Positions 6,095 through 7,552 of a stretch of DNA of 7,552 bases are shown one piece after another. The notes beneath the pieces were generated by a model. It was not told where the DNA came from. It searched no databases and saw nothing but the letters and a program-made list of their open reading frames with translations. The stretch is from Deltaproteobacteria bacterium. Lineage in GTDB: Bacteria; Desulfobacterota; Desulfarculia; Adiutricales; Adiutricaceae. The translations under genes and the position numbers were made by a program. The stretch is from contig JAITLH010000087.1 of the NCBI GenBank assembly GCA_031277995.1, positions 1-7,552 on the forward strand. The letters run 5' to 3'. Each line of letters begins with the position of its first letter. The stretch's first letter is position 1.

Positions 6095-6126
6095 AGCTTT
6101 TTTTTGAGTTAAATAAAAGCTATAAT
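6095..6126 (+). promoter_or_regulatory. AT-rich hairpin with TATAAT, possible methyltransferase promoter
   Basis: TATAAT at 6121-6126 is a perfect -10 hexamer in one of the few AT-rich patches outside the WG gene, about 118 bp before the TTG at 6244. No good -35 lies 16-18 bp upstream; TTGAGT at 6104-6109 is only 11 bp away. Just upstream, AGCTTTTTTTT (6095-6105) and AAATAAAAGCT (6111-6121) form an 11-bp inverted repeat with one mismatch and a five-base loop. Such a repeat next to a -10 could be an operator. Confidence 0.4.
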
Positions 6127-6243
6127 AACTAGTGATTTTAAATGTCTCCTCGCGGTTGGTTAGTCGCCTTGGGCCCTTTCGAGCGCTTTGGGCTTTGGGA
6201 AAAGGGGGCTAAAAACCGCGAGTTAACCGGCTAATGGCTTTTT

Positions 6244-6963
6244 TTGGAAACAAACGTGCCCGCGGAAAACGACTATCACAAATATTTCATCGTTGACGGA
6301 AAACACGTGGGCGACTACGAAAGCATGTATCGCTTTTGTCCGGACCCATGGCGCATCGAGGAGCTGGGCCTGAGGCTGGACATGAAGGCGGCCTTGTTAC
6401 TGGTTGACTCCTTGCCGCTCGCGCCCCTTAGGGTCTTGGACGCCGGGGCCGGGGCGGGCCTTCTTTCTTTGGAACTCATACGGTTATTGGGTAAGACCAG
6501 GCCGGGATCGGACGTTATTTTGTCGGACATTTCGGAAACGGCCTTGGGGCTGGCCAAAAAGAGAATAGAAAAGGCCCTTGGCCCTAAGCCTTTGGGTAAC
6601 GGAGGCCCGGAGGATCTTGGCGTCAAGGTCACCGCGGCGCCCTTTGATCTAAGGCAAATCGGCAAGGCCAATTGCCCTTGGCCGGACGGGACCTTTGATT
6701 TGGTTTTTTTGGCCCAAACGCTTTGGGGTCTGGTCGAAAACCTCGAGGGCTTGTTTCCGGGCTTAAGGTTTAAGCTAAAAACCCCGGGGCATCTCATCAT
6801 AAGCCAACATTTTCCCGGGCCCGATCACCAAAGTTACGCCGCCTTCGTTGACCCGGCCCTGGTCTCAAAACTCGCTAAGGACGCCGGCTTCAAATTGCTT
6901 CACACCCTTGAAACTGACAGGATGGTTAACCATCACTGGGCGGCCCTTTGGTCATGCGATTAA
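6244..6963 (+). CDS. Class I SAM-dependent methyltransferase
   Basis: The 239-residue product transfers a methyl group from S-adenosylmethionine to an unknown acceptor, presumably in the cytoplasm. Residues 10-36 (DYHKYFIVDGKHVGDYESMY then CPDPW) form an N-terminal signature I associate with a methyltransferase subgroup often found near surface-glycan genes. Motif I is VLDAGAGAG at 64-72, the likely ribose-binding acidic residue is D95 in LSDIS, and motif IV-like FDLVFLAQTLW lies near 156-166. The TTG at 6244 has no good Shine-Dalgarno and an in-frame TAA at 6232-6234 limits upstream extension; GTG 6256 is an alternative. An out-of-frame ATG at 6234 precedes a T7 run. Its 3' end overlaps the next methyltransferase gene by 10 bp, so the two are probably co-transcribed. 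The substrate is not inferable. Confidence 0.85.
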   Translation: METNVPAENDYHKYFIVDGKHVGDYESMYRFCPDPWRIEELGLRLDMKAALLLVDSLPLAPLRVLDAGAGAGLLSLELIRLLGKTRPGSDVILSDISETALGLAKKRIEKALGPKPLGNGGPEDLGVKVTAAPFDLRQIGKANCPWPDGTFDLVFLAQTLWGLVENLEGLFPGLRFKLKTPGHLIISQHFPGPDHQSYAAFVDPALVSKLAKDAGFKLLHTLETDRMVNHHWAALWSCD

Positions 6964-7552
6964 GTCCCACATGTCGATGGTGCGGCGAAGGCCCCTTGGT
7001 GCCCACCCTTTCGTTTATGACCCCGACTCCGGTCCCGGATTTTGGTAGCGGGCCTTTCCATTTACACACCTGCCAAGCCTGCGGCAGTTGGCAAATCAAT
7101 CCCCACCCCGGCCCCGAGGCCTCCCAGCGTTTTTTCGCCAGCCCCGACCGCTGGTTAATTGGCATAGATCCCGAAAAAAGAATCATTAACCCCCTGGAGC
7201 GCTCGGAGAGCCACCTCGAGGAATACACCCAATACGCCAAAACCATTACCGCCCTGCTCCCGGATAAAGGCGCCATCATGGACGTGGGAGCGGGCACCGG
7301 CTTGATGCTCTCCTTAATCGACGACGAACGGACCAAGCTGGCCGTTGAACCAAACATCTTGGCCGCCAGGGCCGCCGCGGCCCGGGGCCACGAGGTTATC
7401 CAAGACTGGGCCGAGTCCCTTAGCCCCCCGAAAAACCCCTTGGCCTGCGTTATCATGAATCAGACCCTGGATCATCTCCCCAGGCCTGACCAGTTTTTGT
7501 TCCAAGCCGTCAACTGGCTGGCCCCGGGGGGCTTACTGCTCCTGGGGGGGCT
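6954..7552 (+). CDS. Zinc-ribbon class I methyltransferase, 3' end outside window
   Basis: The frame is open from ATG 6954 to the window edge, giving about 199 residues of an incomplete protein. C7-x2-C10 and C40-x2-C43 (CRWCG and CQACG) form a C4 zinc-ribbon-like N-terminus. After a linker with HLEEYTQYAKTI comes SAM motif I, IMDVGAGTG at 108-116, an acidic residue in AVEPN, then NQTLDHLPRPDQFL and LAPGGLLLLG, the usual later motifs of Methyltransf_11/23-type enzymes. N-terminal C4 clusters joined to such domains are known in sugar C-methyltransferases and relatives, which normally exceed 300 residues, so a C-terminal domain probably lies outside. The start overlaps the previous gene's last 10 bases, suggesting translational coupling; TTG 6948 is an alternative start. 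The substrate is unknown; glycan or small-molecule modification is inferred. Confidence 0.82.
   Translation, partial: MRLSPTCRWCGEGPLVPTLSFMTPTPVPDFGSGPFHLHTCQACGSWQINPHPGPEASQRFFASPDRWLIGIDPEKRIINPLERSESHLEEYTQYAKTITALLPDKGAIMDVGAGTGLMLSLIDDERTKLAVEPNILAARAAAARGHEVIQDWAESLSPPKNPLACVIMNQTLDHLPRPDQFLFQAVNWLAPGGLLLLGG

Larger units (their letters stand above)
5554..6243. other. Long intergenic region with minisatellite and promoter-like stretch
   Basis: This 690-base region has no gene I can support. It contains a 27-bp tandem repeat (5614-5748), a perfect GC hairpin CGCCCC-GCTTT-GGGGCG at 5823-5839, a bulged inverted repeat at 5949-5989 (GCTTCG/CGAAGC plus GGGAG/CTCCC), and an AT-rich patch with a TATAAT at 6121-6126. 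A minus-strand open frame across the repeat (to 5786) encodes a KPKVPGQ-type nine-residue repeat, but its remainder is only the antisense of gene C. Confidence 0.6.

Noticed and set aside
6315..6800. Minus-strand ORF of 161 codons opposite the first methyltransferase
   Set aside because: The plus strand has clear SAM-binding motifs; the minus frame has no recognisable features.
6926..7456. Minus-strand ORF of 176 codons
   Set aside because: It is antisense to the zinc-ribbon methyltransferase, whose CxxC and VGAGTG motifs are on the plus strand.

Overview
The window comes from a bacterial genome with a GC-rich background and a very strong local word bias. GGCC, TTGGCC and GGGCCAA recur constantly in coding and intergenic DNA, and TTG or GTG starts are common. 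A WG-repeat protein with an export-like N-terminus and a pair of glycan-type methyltransferases would suit a Gram-negative bacterium. I cannot place the lineage from sequence alone; no rRNA, tRNA or housekeeping gene is present.

Layout: positions 1-740 are mostly non-coding, with short GGCC/CCAA minisatellites and one doubtful 36-codon ORF. Genes A (741-1382), B (1514-2128) and C (5011-5553) are three diverged copies of one small, helical, cytoplasmic-looking protein family that I do not recognise. Between B and C lies a 713-codon gene (2534-4675) with its own near-consensus sigma70-type promoter. It encodes an export-signal-like segment, WG-type beta repeats, a charged coiled coil and an SH3/Tudor-like C-terminal module. 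Its first two thirds are strikingly AT-rich and lack GGCC, while its last third looks like the host. After C comes about 690 bases of non-coding DNA with a 27/54-bp tandem repeat and an AT-rich, promoter-like stretch. The window ends with two overlapping class I SAM-dependent methyltransferase genes (6244-6963, and 6954 running off the end). The second has an N-terminal C4 zinc-ribbon-like segment.

How they fit together: A and B point the same way, are 131 bp apart, and carry a nearly identical 21-bp block directly after their stop codons although the proteins have diverged deeply. C has the same protein architecture but lies beyond the WG gene. The simplest reading is a lineage-specific paralogue array into which an AT-rich WG-protein gene was inserted or in which it was retained. 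The methyltransferase pair looks like the start of a separate operon, perhaps for modifying a surface glycan or small molecule. No known defence, secretion or mobile system is recognisable. The most unusual things here are the paralogue family, its conserved 3' block, the intergenic minisatellites and the compositional mosaic of the WG gene.
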